The notes: generated from the letters alone by a model not told the origin. Numbered from the stretch's first letter, positions 39,511 through 48,106 are shown. The stretch: DNA of 64,000 nucleotides from Bradyrhizobiaceae bacterium (GCA_020544565.1 CP078014.1:3598016-3662015); one strand, 5' to 3'. Translations and numbers: made by a program.

Positions 39511-40521
39511 TCAGGTCGGGGGCGTATAGTTGCAGACGTAGGAAACGTCGTGGGCGTTGAGCAATCCGCCGCAGCTCGAGCAGACGGCGACCGGATTGAC
39601 AACGCGTCCCTCGGGATCGACGCAGTCGAAGTTTCTCTGGTTCTCCCGAACCACCCACCGCTCGCCCCAGACTTTCATCAGGATCATGGGGCCGTAACTG
39701 TCGAGGCCCATCTGGGTCAGATGGTAGCCGCCGCGTTCGTCGCTTTTCTCGATGAAGCCCGCGCGATGAAGATTGCTGAGGCGGCCGGACAATATTCCCG
39801 GTGCGATCTCGAGATTGTGGATGAATTCGTCGAAGCGGTGATTGCCGTGGAATAATTCCTGCAGCACGAGAAAGGTCCAGCGATCGCCGACCACCGACAG
39901 CATGCGTTCGGCGGAGCACGGCCGTCGTCCCTGAACGTCGCCGCTCCAGGTCGCGCGGCGCTGGCGGATCGTTTTCTTGGGGCGCGGGATCCAGTAATCC
40001 TTCGGAATGCGAATGAAGATTTTCTTGGCGTCGACCGGCTGTCCGGTCTCGCGCCAGACCACCTTGGCTGAGAACCAGGAACGGCAGGTCTTGTGAAACA
40101 GCGCCAGCGGCGGGGTGCCTTCGCACATCCATTTATCGCCGAACCACATCATCCCCAGTGTGATGGGATAGACGTCGATGCCGCGTTCCGTCAGGCGATA
40201 TTGCTTGTGCTCGCCGGTCTTGCCCACGCGGCGCAAAATCTTGTTCTTCTCAAGATGAACGAGGCGGTTGCTCAGCGTCGCGCGCGGGATCGCGAGCTTG
40301 CGCTGGAATTCAGCGAAGCGGCGCGCGCCGAAAAACGCCTCGCGAATGATGAGATAGGTCCATGTATCGGCCAGGACCTCAATGGTCTCGGATTCCGCCG
40401 AATGACGGACATATCCCTTGGGAGGATACTTATCTTCTCGTACGGGTTCATCGCCTCGTAGAGTTCTCGGTACGCTCAAAGATACCTCTTCCCTCTGCAA
40501 ACAGAGGTTCAGGCCCCGCAC
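39511..40521 (-). CDS. Tandem HxlR-type transcriptional regulator
   Basis: 336 residues containing two HxlR-type winged helix-turn-helix domains in one chain: domain 1 about 45-120 (VLADTWTYLIIREAFFGARRF, IPRATLSNRLVHLEKNKIL), domain 2 about 205-290 (VVGDRWTFLVLQELFHGNHRF, APGILSGRLSNLHRAGFI). A CxxC pair (CSSCGGLL) and a further Cys close the protein and might bind metal. It is the last gene of the five-gene leftward operon, 11 bp after the ligase gene, and is the obvious candidate regulator of the cluster. Start is GTG 40521, or TTG 40479, which has a better ribosome site (GGAAGAGG). Confidence 0.85.
   Translation of the reverse strand: MRGLNLCLQREEVSLSVPRTLRGDEPVREDKYPPKGYVRHSAESETIEVLADTWTYLIIREAFFGARRFAEFQRKLAIPRATLSNRLVHLEKNKILRRVGKTGEHKQYRLTERGIDVYPITLGMMWFGDKWMCEGTPPLALFHKTCRSWFSAKVVWRETGQPVDAKKIFIRIPKDYWIPRPKKTIRQRRATWSGDVQGRRPCSAERMLSVVGDRWTFLVLQELFHGNHRFDEFIHNLEIAPGILSGRLSNLHRAGFIEKSDERGGYHLTQMGLDSYGPMILMKVWGERWVVRENQRNFDCVDPEGRVVNPVAVCSSCGGLLNAHDVSYVCNYTPPT
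40492..40507 (-). promoter_or_regulatory. Short hairpin at the regulator gene start
   Basis: CCTCTG-CAAA-CAGAGG, a perfect 6-bp inverted repeat with a 4-nt loop, between the two candidate starts of the HxlR-type regulator gene. It could be a small operator or a translational element; function unproven. Confidence 0.3.
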
Positions 40522-40532
40522 CGCCTGTCAAA

Positions 40533-42176
40533 TTACGCCGAAGCAGCGGTGCCCTCTCGGACGCTTAACTCGGCTTCGCGCATCTTGAAATATTGAACTT
40601 TGCCGCTCGCGGTGCAAGGGAATGATTCGACAAGCCTGATATAGCGCGGGATTTTAAAGGTCGCAATTTTCCCCTTGCAGCGCGCCCGGATTTCCTCGCC
40701 GGATAGATTGGCAGTGGAACGCAACCTGATCCAGGCGCACACCTCCTCGCCATAGGTAGGGTCCGGCAGGCCGAAGATGTAAGCTTCGGCAATATCGGGC
40801 AGCGTCAGCAGGAATTCCTCGATCTCGCGCGGATAGATGTTCTCTCCGCCGCGGATAATGGTGTTTTTCATGCGGCCGACGATCTGCAGATAATTGTCAG
40901 GCATCATCACGGCCAGATCACCGGTGTGCATCCAGCCTTCCTCGTCAATGGCCTCGCGGGTGGCTTCCGGATTGCGCCAATACCCCTGCATGACCGAATA
41001 GCCGCGCACGCACAGCTCGCCGGTTTTGCCGATCTCGAGGGTCTGCCCCTTGTCGCCGATCACCTTGGCTTCGAGATGCGAGTGGATCTGGCCAACGGTC
41101 GTGACCCGGATTTCGTTGCTGTCGTCGGCCAGCGACTGGAACGAGATCGGCGAGGTTTCCGTCATCCCGTAGACGACCGTGATCTGCTTTACGTTCATCG
41201 TGTCGACGGCCTGCCGCATCACCTCGATCGGACACGGCGCTCCGCCCATTGCGCCGGTCCGGAGCGTCGACAGGTCTGTCGTCGCGATCTCGGGATGAGA
41301 CAGCAACGAGATGAACATCATCGGCACGCCGTACAGCGACGTGCACTTCTCCCGGGCGATGGAATCCAGCGTCGCTTTCGGATCGAAGCTTTCACCGGGC
41401 AGGACGATGGTGCTCGCATGCGTGACGGCGGCCAGCGCGCCCAGCACGAGGCCGAAGCAATGGAAGAACGGCACCGGCAGGCAGATACGGTCTTTGGGCG
41501 TCAGGAGCTGGCGCTCGCCGACGCAATGCCCGTTATTGAGAATATTGTAATGCGTAAGCAGTGCGCCTTTGGGGCGTCCGGTGGTGCCCGAGGTGTATTG
41601 AAGGCTGCAGGGATCTTCGCAGCGAACCTCTGCCTCGGCCTTGCTCAACTGCTGTCGAGGTGTCTCTTGCTGCAGGAAACCGGTCCAGGACAGCCCGCCT
41701 TCGGCAGGATGATCGCTCAGGTAAACGATATGACGCAGGCCGGGGAGCTGACCGCGAATTCGCCCGAGCGCATCGGCAAACGAGAAGTCGCGAAACGCGG
41801 GCGCCGCGAACACGACCGAGCAGCCTGAATCGGCGAGCACGTAACGTGCTTCCTCGTCGCGCAGCGCCGGGTTGACGGTGACGACGATCGCACCGATGCG
41901 GACGGCGCCATATTGGGCGATGAGCCATTCGGCGTTGTTCGGCGACCAGATGGCGACGCGGTCGCCCCGCGAAACCCCCATCGCCAGAAGAGCGCTTGCC
42001 ACCCGGTCCGCCTGCTGATCGAGCGTGGCGTAGCTGATCCGCTGGTTCTGGTGCAGGCTGACAATCGCTTCATTGTCCGGGAAACGCTCCGCGGCCTCGC
42101 GCAGCGCCTGCCCGATGGTGAGGCGCATGAGCGGTTGAGCGGTGGAACCCTGGGCGTAAGACAGGCATGTGGTCAT
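40533..42176 (-). CDS. Acyl-CoA ligase (AMP-forming), probable arylacetate/fatty-acid type
   Basis: 547-residue ANL-superfamily enzyme making an acyl-CoA from a carboxylate, ATP and CoA. ATP loop YTSGTTGRPKGALLTH, core YGMTETSP, adenylate-binding WMHTGDLAVM, hinge GRMKNTIIRGGENIYPREIEEFL and the C-terminal catalytic Lys in TASGKVQ are all intact. Overall similarity is to medium-chain/aromatic acyl-CoA synthetases; substrate is inferred from the cluster (an aryl- or arylacetic acid). It lies in the leftward operon between iorB and the regulator. Start ATG 42176. Confidence 0.93.
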   Translation of the reverse strand: MTTCLSYAQGSTAQPLMRLTIGQALREAAERFPDNEAIVSLHQNQRISYATLDQQADRVASALLAMGVSRGDRVAIWSPNNAEWLIAQYGAVRIGAIVVTVNPALRDEEARYVLADSGCSVVFAAPAFRDFSFADALGRIRGQLPGLRHIVYLSDHPAEGGLSWTGFLQQETPRQQLSKAEAEVRCEDPCSLQYTSGTTGRPKGALLTHYNILNNGHCVGERQLLTPKDRICLPVPFFHCFGLVLGALAAVTHASTIVLPGESFDPKATLDSIAREKCTSLYGVPMMFISLLSHPEIATTDLSTLRTGAMGGAPCPIEVMRQAVDTMNVKQITVVYGMTETSPISFQSLADDSNEIRVTTVGQIHSHLEAKVIGDKGQTLEIGKTGELCVRGYSVMQGYWRNPEATREAIDEEGWMHTGDLAVMMPDNYLQIVGRMKNTIIRGGENIYPREIEEFLLTLPDIAEAYIFGLPDPTYGEEVCAWIRLRSTANLSGEEIRARCKGKIATFKIPRYIRLVESFPCTASGKVQYFKMREAELSVREGTAASA

Positions 42177-42190
42177 GAATGTGATCCCGA

Positions 42191-43729
42191 CTACCCGTTG
42201 GCAATGCGCGTGTGAGACTGAGGGCCCGGCACGTCGCCAAGAAAGCGCTCCAGTCTGTCGCCCTCGGGGTCCGAATTGGCGGCAAGGCGCGCTGCGCGCA
42301 CGGCAGTGGCAGCGGATTGCAGGCTGGCGATGGCGGGATCGATAAGCTTGTCGAAAACCAAGGTGAAGTTCCGGAGGCCGCGGCGGTAGGTGCCACTATA
42401 GCCTTTCACGAGGTCGGCGCATTCCGCAACTTCGATGCCGAAATCGTAATCGATCCGGGCGGCGTCCTGCACGGCGGCCAGCCATCGTGTCTGTATTTCT
42501 TCTTCCTGAGCGAAGCGCCAGGAGCCGCGCCGCAGAAACCGCAATCGCGCCAGCAGGCGCAGCAGCAGATAGCCGGAAACGGTATGGCTCTTGACGTGGA
42601 TGCCGATATTGAAGCGATGTTCCATGCCGCGTTTTCGCAGCGATGCGAGCAGGGCGTCGCCCATTCTCCGGGGGAGAACGGCGCACAGTTCTTCCGGTCC
42701 CGGCTTCAGGAACTCGGTGATATGGAGCGGCACGTCGGGTGCGGCCTTGACCTCGCGGCGCACGGCATCGAAGCGTTCCCCGCGCGATTTCAGATCGGCC
42801 ACGCGGATCACGTCTTCATAGGTCATGCGCAGCGCAAGATGACGCGCGCCTTCGATCGTCAGCTTCCAGCCGTGGTCGGCGCCGCGCAAAGCGCGATCGG
42901 TCGCCGCCAGCGCCCGCACGTGATCCAGATAGGTCTGCGCATGGCGCGTATCCTGATAGTCCTGACAGCGGCGATATCCGCTGCCGATCGTAAACTGCGT
43001 CTCCAGCGGAAAGGCGGACAGATCCGGTGACAAGGATTTCCCCGAGGCCACGGATGCGTCGTGGGGAACCGCGGTCACATCGTGATGCGGCTCGCCGCGT
43101 GCCGCGGCGTAGCCAAAGGCATAGCCTTTGAGGCTGGCGTCGACGGACTTGCCTGAGCTTTTGATCGCGTTCTCGAAGTGAACCGGATCGATGTCGAGCG
43201 TGTTGGAGCCGGCCAGCGTTCCGAGCAGGACGGCGTTGATGACCGTCCGGGCTTCCTGCGCCGCGTGCTGCATGTCGAAGATGATGGCCCGCCGGGCGAG
43301 CGCATGGACGGCGTTGAGCGCAGCTTCGACATCGAAGCGGCCATCGGTCATCGCCATCTTTTCCGACGTTGTATAGATCCGGTGACTGGAGGCGATCAGG
43401 GTGGTCCGGTCGGGGGAGATGAACCCGCTCTGCGCGGCGCGCGCCGCCTCGATCAACTCCGACGCCACCATGACATCGACGCGGCCGGGAATCGGCGTGA
43501 GAGCGAACACCGGCCGCCGGTCCGCCACCTCGTCATGAGGCGCGGCCAGATATTCGATGTAGTAGGTGGTGGCGCCGGTGCGCTGGGCGACGCCGGGAAT
43601 GGATGTTCCCTGCACCAGATAGCCGGCCGAACGGATGGCTGCGATGGTCCAGTCGGACAGCACGCCGCCGCCTTCGCCGCCGAGAGCGGCGATGAGAATG
43701 GATTTCGTCCGGGAAGGGGTCATCGGCAT
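42191..43729 (-). CDS. iorB: Indolepyruvate oxidoreductase subunit IorB, long form
   Basis: 512 residues. The N-terminal part (about 1-190) is the gamma domain of 2-oxoacid:acceptor oxidoreductases, opening with SILIAALGGEGGGVLSDW and containing GTSIPGVAQRTGATTYYIE. The remaining ~300 residues are the DUF6537-like extension found in long bacterial IorB proteins. It partners with IorA to oxidatively decarboxylate an aryl 2-oxoacid to its acyl-CoA. It lies nine bases after iorA and 14 before the ligase gene. The substrate could be arylpyruvate or arylglyoxylate; sequence alone does not choose. Confidence 0.88.
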   Translation of the reverse strand: MPMTPSRTKSILIAALGGEGGGVLSDWTIAAIRSAGYLVQGTSIPGVAQRTGATTYYIEYLAAPHDEVADRRPVFALTPIPGRVDVMVASELIEAARAAQSGFISPDRTTLIASSHRIYTTSEKMAMTDGRFDVEAALNAVHALARRAIIFDMQHAAQEARTVINAVLLGTLAGSNTLDIDPVHFENAIKSSGKSVDASLKGYAFGYAAARGEPHHDVTAVPHDASVASGKSLSPDLSAFPLETQFTIGSGYRRCQDYQDTRHAQTYLDHVRALAATDRALRGADHGWKLTIEGARHLALRMTYEDVIRVADLKSRGERFDAVRREVKAAPDVPLHITEFLKPGPEELCAVLPRRMGDALLASLRKRGMEHRFNIGIHVKSHTVSGYLLLRLLARLRFLRRGSWRFAQEEEIQTRWLAAVQDAARIDYDFGIEVAECADLVKGYSGTYRRGLRNFTLVFDKLIDPAIASLQSAATAVRAARLAANSDPEGDRLERFLGDVPGPQSHTRIANG

Positions 43730-43738
43730 GTTCGCCCG

Positions 43739-45862
43739 TTAGCCTTGCAGGTAGCCGATGACGCGGCCGCGGATGCGGTGGGCCATGCGATCGATGAAGC
43801 GGGGGTTCTGTACGATATCGGCTTTGTAGAATGACGGGCACAGGATGGCGGCATGGGCGACTTCGCCGCAGTTGCCGCAGCCGACGCAGCCATTGTTGAC
43901 ATGTGCGACCGGGCTCTTCCGCAGCGGATCGCTGCTGGATTTGATGGTCAATGTCGGGCAGCCGGAGAGGCGGATGCAGGAATGGTCGCCGGTGCACGTC
44001 GCTTCATCGACGCCGAACCGGGTCTTGATCATGCGCTCCCCGCGTTTGAGGCGGGCGTCGGCGATGGGGCGTTCGCGCCGCTGGCGGGCCAGCATGCATT
44101 CGCCTTCGGCGATGACGACGCGAAGGCCCTTGCCGCGCGCGAGAATGGCGCGCTTCAGGGTGTTGATCAACCGTCCGATGCGGTAGCTGCCGACGGTCTC
44201 GATCCACTTCACCCCGACGCCGCGCAACGCCCTTTCGAGGTCCATCTCGCTGGCCTGGTCGCGCGAATTCGACCCGGTGGACGGGATGTGCTGATGGCCG
44301 GTGGCGGACGAATATCCGTTCTTCAAGATGACGAGGACGCCTTCGTCCTTGTTGAACACGTGATTGGCGACGCCGGTGGTCAGGCCCTGATGCCAGAAGC
44401 CGCCGTCGCCCATGATGCTGACGACAGGGTTTTTCATCATCGACGACAGGCCGACGGAGGACGCGAGCCCGAGACCGTATCCCATGATGGTGTTGCCGAT
44501 CTTGAATGGCTCGAGCGTCGCGAAGCTGTGACAGCCGATATCGGCGCTGACATGCAGTTTCCCGACCTGCTCTTCGACAAGCTTGAGCGCGCTGAACACC
44601 GGCCGCTCGGGACAGCCCGTGCACAATCCGGGCGGCCGGCTCGGGACCGGCTGGCCCAATATATCGAGCGCCTTGCGCCCATTCTCCTTGAAGCTTCTCA
44701 CCGCGGTGGCGGCGTCATTGCTGCCAAGATTGGCGGGGCGCGTCTGGGCGAAAAATTTTCCGAAGCCTTCCAGCAGCACCGCGCCGACATATTCGCCGGC
44801 CATCGGCAAACAGTTCTTGCCGGAGACCTTGGTGGGAATGCCGGCATCGGACAGGATCACCTTGATATCCTGTTCGATGTAGTTGGGCTGGCCTTCCTCG
44901 ATCACGAGGACGGCGCGCTTGCCGCTGCAGAACGATTCGATCTGGTCCGGAACCAGCGGATAGACGCAATTCAGCACGAGGAGAGGAATCCGGCTGTTGC
45001 CGAAATCGTCCGCCAGACCGATGGTGCGGAGCGCGGCGATGACGTGATTGTACATCCCGCCCTGCAGGACGAACCCGACGTCGGACAGATCGCCGGAGAA
45101 GGTCTCGTTGATTCCCGCCTCGCGCAGGAATTGGATCGCGGCGGGCCAGCGCACGTCGACCTTGAGCTTCTCCTGAACATAGGTGGCGGGCGGGAGGCTG
45201 ATGCGATCCTTGTCGAACACCGGCTCCGGAATGACGTTCAGCCGCGAATAGGATCCCTTGCGGTTGTCGTTGGCATTGAAGCGGCCGATCAGATGGCAGG
45301 CCCTGATCCGAAGCTCCATCATCACCGGGGTGTTGGAGGCTTCGGACAGCTCGAAGGCGCGTTCGACGGTGTCGACGATTTTCTGAAGATCCGGCCGCGG
45401 GTCCATGAGCCAGATCTGCGATTTGGTCGCGATGGCGTGGCTGCGTTCCTGGATGATGCTCGACCCCTCGCCATAGTCTTCTCCGACAATGATGAGCGCG
45501 CCGCCGACGACGCCGGCGGACGCAAGATTGGAGAGGGCGTCGGATGCGACGTTGGTGCCGACGATGGATTTGAAGGTGACCGCGCCGCGAATGGGGTAGT
45601 TCACCGATGCGCTGAGCATGGCGGCGGCGCCAGCCTCGTTGGCGCAGGTTTCGAGGTGAATGCCAAGTTCGTCAAGCAGGCCGCTGGCGTCGCTCAGCAC
45701 GTCCACCAGCGCGGAAACAGGCGCGCCCTGATAGCCGCCGACATATGAAATCCCTGACTGCAGCAGGCCCTTGGTGACGGCGAGGATGCCTTCGCCCTCG
45801 AAGGTCCCGCCTTTGCCAATACGCAATTGTTCAACTTCGCTTTGAAACGAACGTTCCGGCAT
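43739..45862 (-). CDS. iorA: Indolepyruvate oxidoreductase subunit IorA
   Basis: 707-residue thiamine-diphosphate and Fe-S subunit. The N-terminal pyrimidine-binding domain has GGYQGAPVSALVDVL and ANEAGAAAMLSASVNYPIRG. A central transketolase-C-like region precedes the TPP-binding domain with GDGGFWHQG and NGYSSATG. The C-terminus is a ferredoxin-like module with CTGDHSCIRLSGCP and CVGCGNCGEVAHAAILCP, enough for two 4Fe-4S clusters. With IorB it would turn an aryl 2-oxoacid plus CoA into acyl-CoA, CO2 and reduced carrier. It is 12 bases downstream of the thioesterase gene. Confidence 0.93.
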   Translation of the reverse strand: MPERSFQSEVEQLRIGKGGTFEGEGILAVTKGLLQSGISYVGGYQGAPVSALVDVLSDASGLLDELGIHLETCANEAGAAAMLSASVNYPIRGAVTFKSIVGTNVASDALSNLASAGVVGGALIIVGEDYGEGSSIIQERSHAIATKSQIWLMDPRPDLQKIVDTVERAFELSEASNTPVMMELRIRACHLIGRFNANDNRKGSYSRLNVIPEPVFDKDRISLPPATYVQEKLKVDVRWPAAIQFLREAGINETFSGDLSDVGFVLQGGMYNHVIAALRTIGLADDFGNSRIPLLVLNCVYPLVPDQIESFCSGKRAVLVIEEGQPNYIEQDIKVILSDAGIPTKVSGKNCLPMAGEYVGAVLLEGFGKFFAQTRPANLGSNDAATAVRSFKENGRKALDILGQPVPSRPPGLCTGCPERPVFSALKLVEEQVGKLHVSADIGCHSFATLEPFKIGNTIMGYGLGLASSVGLSSMMKNPVVSIMGDGGFWHQGLTTGVANHVFNKDEGVLVILKNGYSSATGHQHIPSTGSNSRDQASEMDLERALRGVGVKWIETVGSYRIGRLINTLKRAILARGKGLRVVIAEGECMLARQRRERPIADARLKRGERMIKTRFGVDEATCTGDHSCIRLSGCPTLTIKSSSDPLRKSPVAHVNNGCVGCGNCGEVAHAAILCPSFYKADIVQNPRFIDRMAHRIRGRVIGYLQG

Positions 45863-45874
45863 CGTGGTGTCCCG

Positions 45875-46255
45875 TCAAGCGAGGCTGGCAATCCGCGCCT
45901 TCAGGTCGGCGACGGAAACAATCATTCGATCGTGCTTGGCCGTCGCGATGCGCCGGTTCGCCGAATTGACGGCGGCTTCAAACGAGACCCGGCGTTTGGC
46001 GGCATCGGTGATGGTGACGGTGATCTCGACCTGAGCCCCCAGAACCGCAGCCTCAAGATGGCTCAGATCCACATGCGTGCCGACGCTGTCCTGACCGGGC
46101 TCCAGCATGGTGAGAAGAAGATCGCGGCTCGCCAGCTCGATGTCGCTCAGGACACTTGGCGTGCCGTAGACCCGCAGGTCCGGCCCCATGAAGGAAATCG
46201 CCCGGCTGTCGTCGATCACGATCTGTCGAGTCATCGACTTTCCAATTTCGATCAT
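45875..46255 (-). CDS. FlK-like hotdog thioesterase
   Basis: 126-residue single hotdog-fold protein and first gene of the leftward operon. It resembles fluoroacetyl-CoA thioesterase FlK: YGTPSVLSDIELASRDLL followed by VGTHVDLSHLEAAVLG. The presumed catalytic set Thr32, Glu40 and His66 has the same spacing (8 and 26) as Thr42/Glu50/His76 of FlK, recalled from the literature. Start ATG 46255 with a strong AGGGAGG site. It probably hydrolyses a pathway or dead-end acyl-CoA. Substrate unproven. Confidence 0.8.
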   Translation of the reverse strand: MIEIGKSMTRQIVIDDSRAISFMGPDLRVYGTPSVLSDIELASRDLLLTMLEPGQDSVGTHVDLSHLEAAVLGAQVEITVTITDAAKRRVSFEAAVNSANRRIATAKHDRMIVSVADLKARIASLA

Positions 46256-46611
46256 GAGCCCTCCCTTTGAATTTGACCGGGTTCTACCATGAATGGTTCA
46301 TTTATGGAAGTGCGCACTTCGATTTTACGGCCTTTCTCGAAGGTAATGATAAGCCATGGTTGAGGCGATCAGTGTTTCGCTGTCATTTCAATGAGTAGGT
46401 GCGGTGCAAACTTGGTGGCGAAGAAATTACAAAATGTCAAAAGCAATTGAAAATAAGGCGCTTCTTGCGCTGCACGAAGGGATTTTTGAGCTGTATTGTC
46501 GTAGGTGCATCGCAAAATAGAGAAATTTAACTTCTCGCACTACTTCCATAAATGAACCAAATATGATTTATCTGCTGCTCAGGATCGATCTTCACGAGCA
46601 GAGGAATTGAA
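46256..46611. promoter_or_regulatory. Divergent control region of the aromatic-acid cluster
   Basis: AT-rich 356-bp region between the thioesterase and dioxygenase start codons. It holds TGGTTCATTTATGGAAGT at 46294-46311 and its exact reverse complement at 46542-46559: 18 bases, inverted, one copy near each divergent start. The left copy overlaps a perfect 14-bp palindrome GAAGTGCGCACTTC (46307-46320). The right copy ends 52 bp from the dioxygenase ATG. The arrangement suggests a shared operator read by the cluster's HxlR-type protein; the -10/-35 boxes are not clear. Confidence 0.75.
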
Positions 46612-47988
46612 ATGGCCTCCAGTCACGCGGCGGACGTACCGGCTCACCGGCAGGCGGAAAGCAGAACCCCGCCAATGGTCTCCGGCGACTACGCCGAGGA
46701 CAGCGCAGCGTTTTCCCAATACTGGATCGAGGGATTGCGCGATCTCGATGCGCTGCCCGCAAAACGGGAGCGAAGCGCGGCGCAGCAGGCGCAGGCCGAG
46801 TCCATCCTGACCGACGCGCGCAAGTCGCGAAATCAGTTCCTCGCGCGTCACGTCGGCAGGGTCTACCGGGCCATCACCGGCGATCTGCAGCAGCTCCGTC
46901 GCGTCGAATATCTTGCCTATGCCGCAGCGGAAGCCGTGCCGGGCCTGTGTCCGACGAAAGCGTCGGTGGCGAAGGAATCGGCCCATGTGCAGGCGGAGAA
47001 GGACGGTCACGAAATCGACCAGGGCATTTTCTTCAACCACGTCCTGGCCGATCAGACCTGCGGCCTGCACCTCTGCCACGCCATGTTGCTGCCGCGCCAG
47101 GAAGCGATCGAGAATCTCGAAAAGCTCAAGCGCGACGGACGCGTCGACTTCCCGCACGCCTCCGTCGAGAGGCGGGGCGAAGCCACCATCGTGACGGGCA
47201 AGAACTCGCGTTATCTGAACGCGGAAGACGATCACACCGTCGGTGACGTCGAAACGGCGGTCGATCTGGCGCTGCTCGACCCGTACTCCAAGGTGTGCGT
47301 GCTGCGCGGCGGCATCATCGACAGCGGCAAGCACAAGGGCGAGCGCATCTTCTGCTCCGGCATCAACCTGACGCACATCTATTACGGCCGGCTTTCCTAT
47401 TTGTGGTACCTCATCCGCGATCTCGGATTCATCAACAAGATCTACCGCGGCCTGGCCATGCCGGATGTTCCGCCGGATGACGTGCTCGGAGATCTGATCG
47501 AAAAGCCGTGGATCTGCGCGATCGAGCAATGGGCGATCGGCGGAGGGTGTCAGTACATTCTTGGCGCGGACGTCAATATCGCCACCAAAGGCGCCTATCT
47601 GACATTGCCGGCCCGCAAGGAAGGCATCATTCCCGGCATTGCGAACATGCGGATGCCCCGCTTCGTGGGCGACCGGGTGACGCGACAGGCGATCATGATG
47701 GACCGGCGCATCGATTGCGAGAGCCCGGATGGCCGCAAGATCTGCGACATGATCGTCGACATCGCCGACATGGACAGGGCGATCGACGAAACCGCTCACA
47801 TGCTGGCCAATTCGGGCGTGGTCAATGCGTCGAGCAATCGCAAGGCCCTGCGCGTCACGCAAGAGCCGCTGGATATGTTTCGCACCTACATGGCCGTCTA
47901 TGCGCGCGAACAGGCCTACTGCCATTTCTCGTCGTCGCTGATTTCGAATCTGGAGCGCTTCTGGAATGCGAAGGAGCGCAAGCTCTGA
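46612..47988 (+). CDS. DpgC-like cofactor-independent arylacetyl-CoA dioxygenase
   Basis: 458 residues: an N-terminal helical domain (about 1-195) and a C-terminal crotonase domain (about 196-458), the build of DpgC, which uses O2 without metal or flavin to turn 3,5-dihydroxyphenylacetyl-CoA into the arylglyoxylate plus CoA. Strong landmarks are RYLNAEDD, ETAVDLALLDP, FCSGINLTHIYYGR, IEKPWICAIEQWAIGGGCQ and ARKEGIIPGIANMRMPRF. By hand alignment, Glu205, Ile251, Arg269, Gly311 and Gln314 fall at the positions of DpgC active-site residues Glu189, Ile235, Arg254, Gly296 and Gln299 (numbers from memory). Start ATG 46612 after AGAGGAATTGAA. It is divergent from iorAB and upstream of the importer. 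A plain hydratase is unlikely given the N-terminal domain. Confidence 0.85.
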   Translation: MASSHAADVPAHRQAESRTPPMVSGDYAEDSAAFSQYWIEGLRDLDALPAKRERSAAQQAQAESILTDARKSRNQFLARHVGRVYRAITGDLQQLRRVEYLAYAAAEAVPGLCPTKASVAKESAHVQAEKDGHEIDQGIFFNHVLADQTCGLHLCHAMLLPRQEAIENLEKLKRDGRVDFPHASVERRGEATIVTGKNSRYLNAEDDHTVGDVETAVDLALLDPYSKVCVLRGGIIDSGKHKGERIFCSGINLTHIYYGRLSYLWYLIRDLGFINKIYRGLAMPDVPPDDVLGDLIEKPWICAIEQWAIGGGCQYILGADVNIATKGAYLTLPARKEGIIPGIANMRMPRFVGDRVTRQAIMMDRRIDCESPDGRKICDMIVDIADMDRAIDETAHMLANSGVVNASSNRKALRVTQEPLDMFRTYMAVYAREQAYCHFSSSLISNLERFWNAKERKL

Positions 47989-48106
47989 CTACCTGCCGCT
48001 GATGGAAGCGATCGTCATGTGCTGACGCTCGCTCCCTGATGCGGCCAAAACCAAAACAGTCGCCCACAAACAACGATTGATGAATCAACAGAGTTGGAGG
48101 GAACTC

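Noticed and set aside
46612..47988. Dioxygenase gene as a benzoyl-CoA-pathway ring hydrolase or ordinary enoyl-CoA hydratase
   Set aside because: The ~195-residue helical N-terminal domain and the RYLNAEDD, SGIN and AIGGGCQ segments fit DpgC rather than those enzymes, and no benzoyl-CoA reductase genes are nearby.
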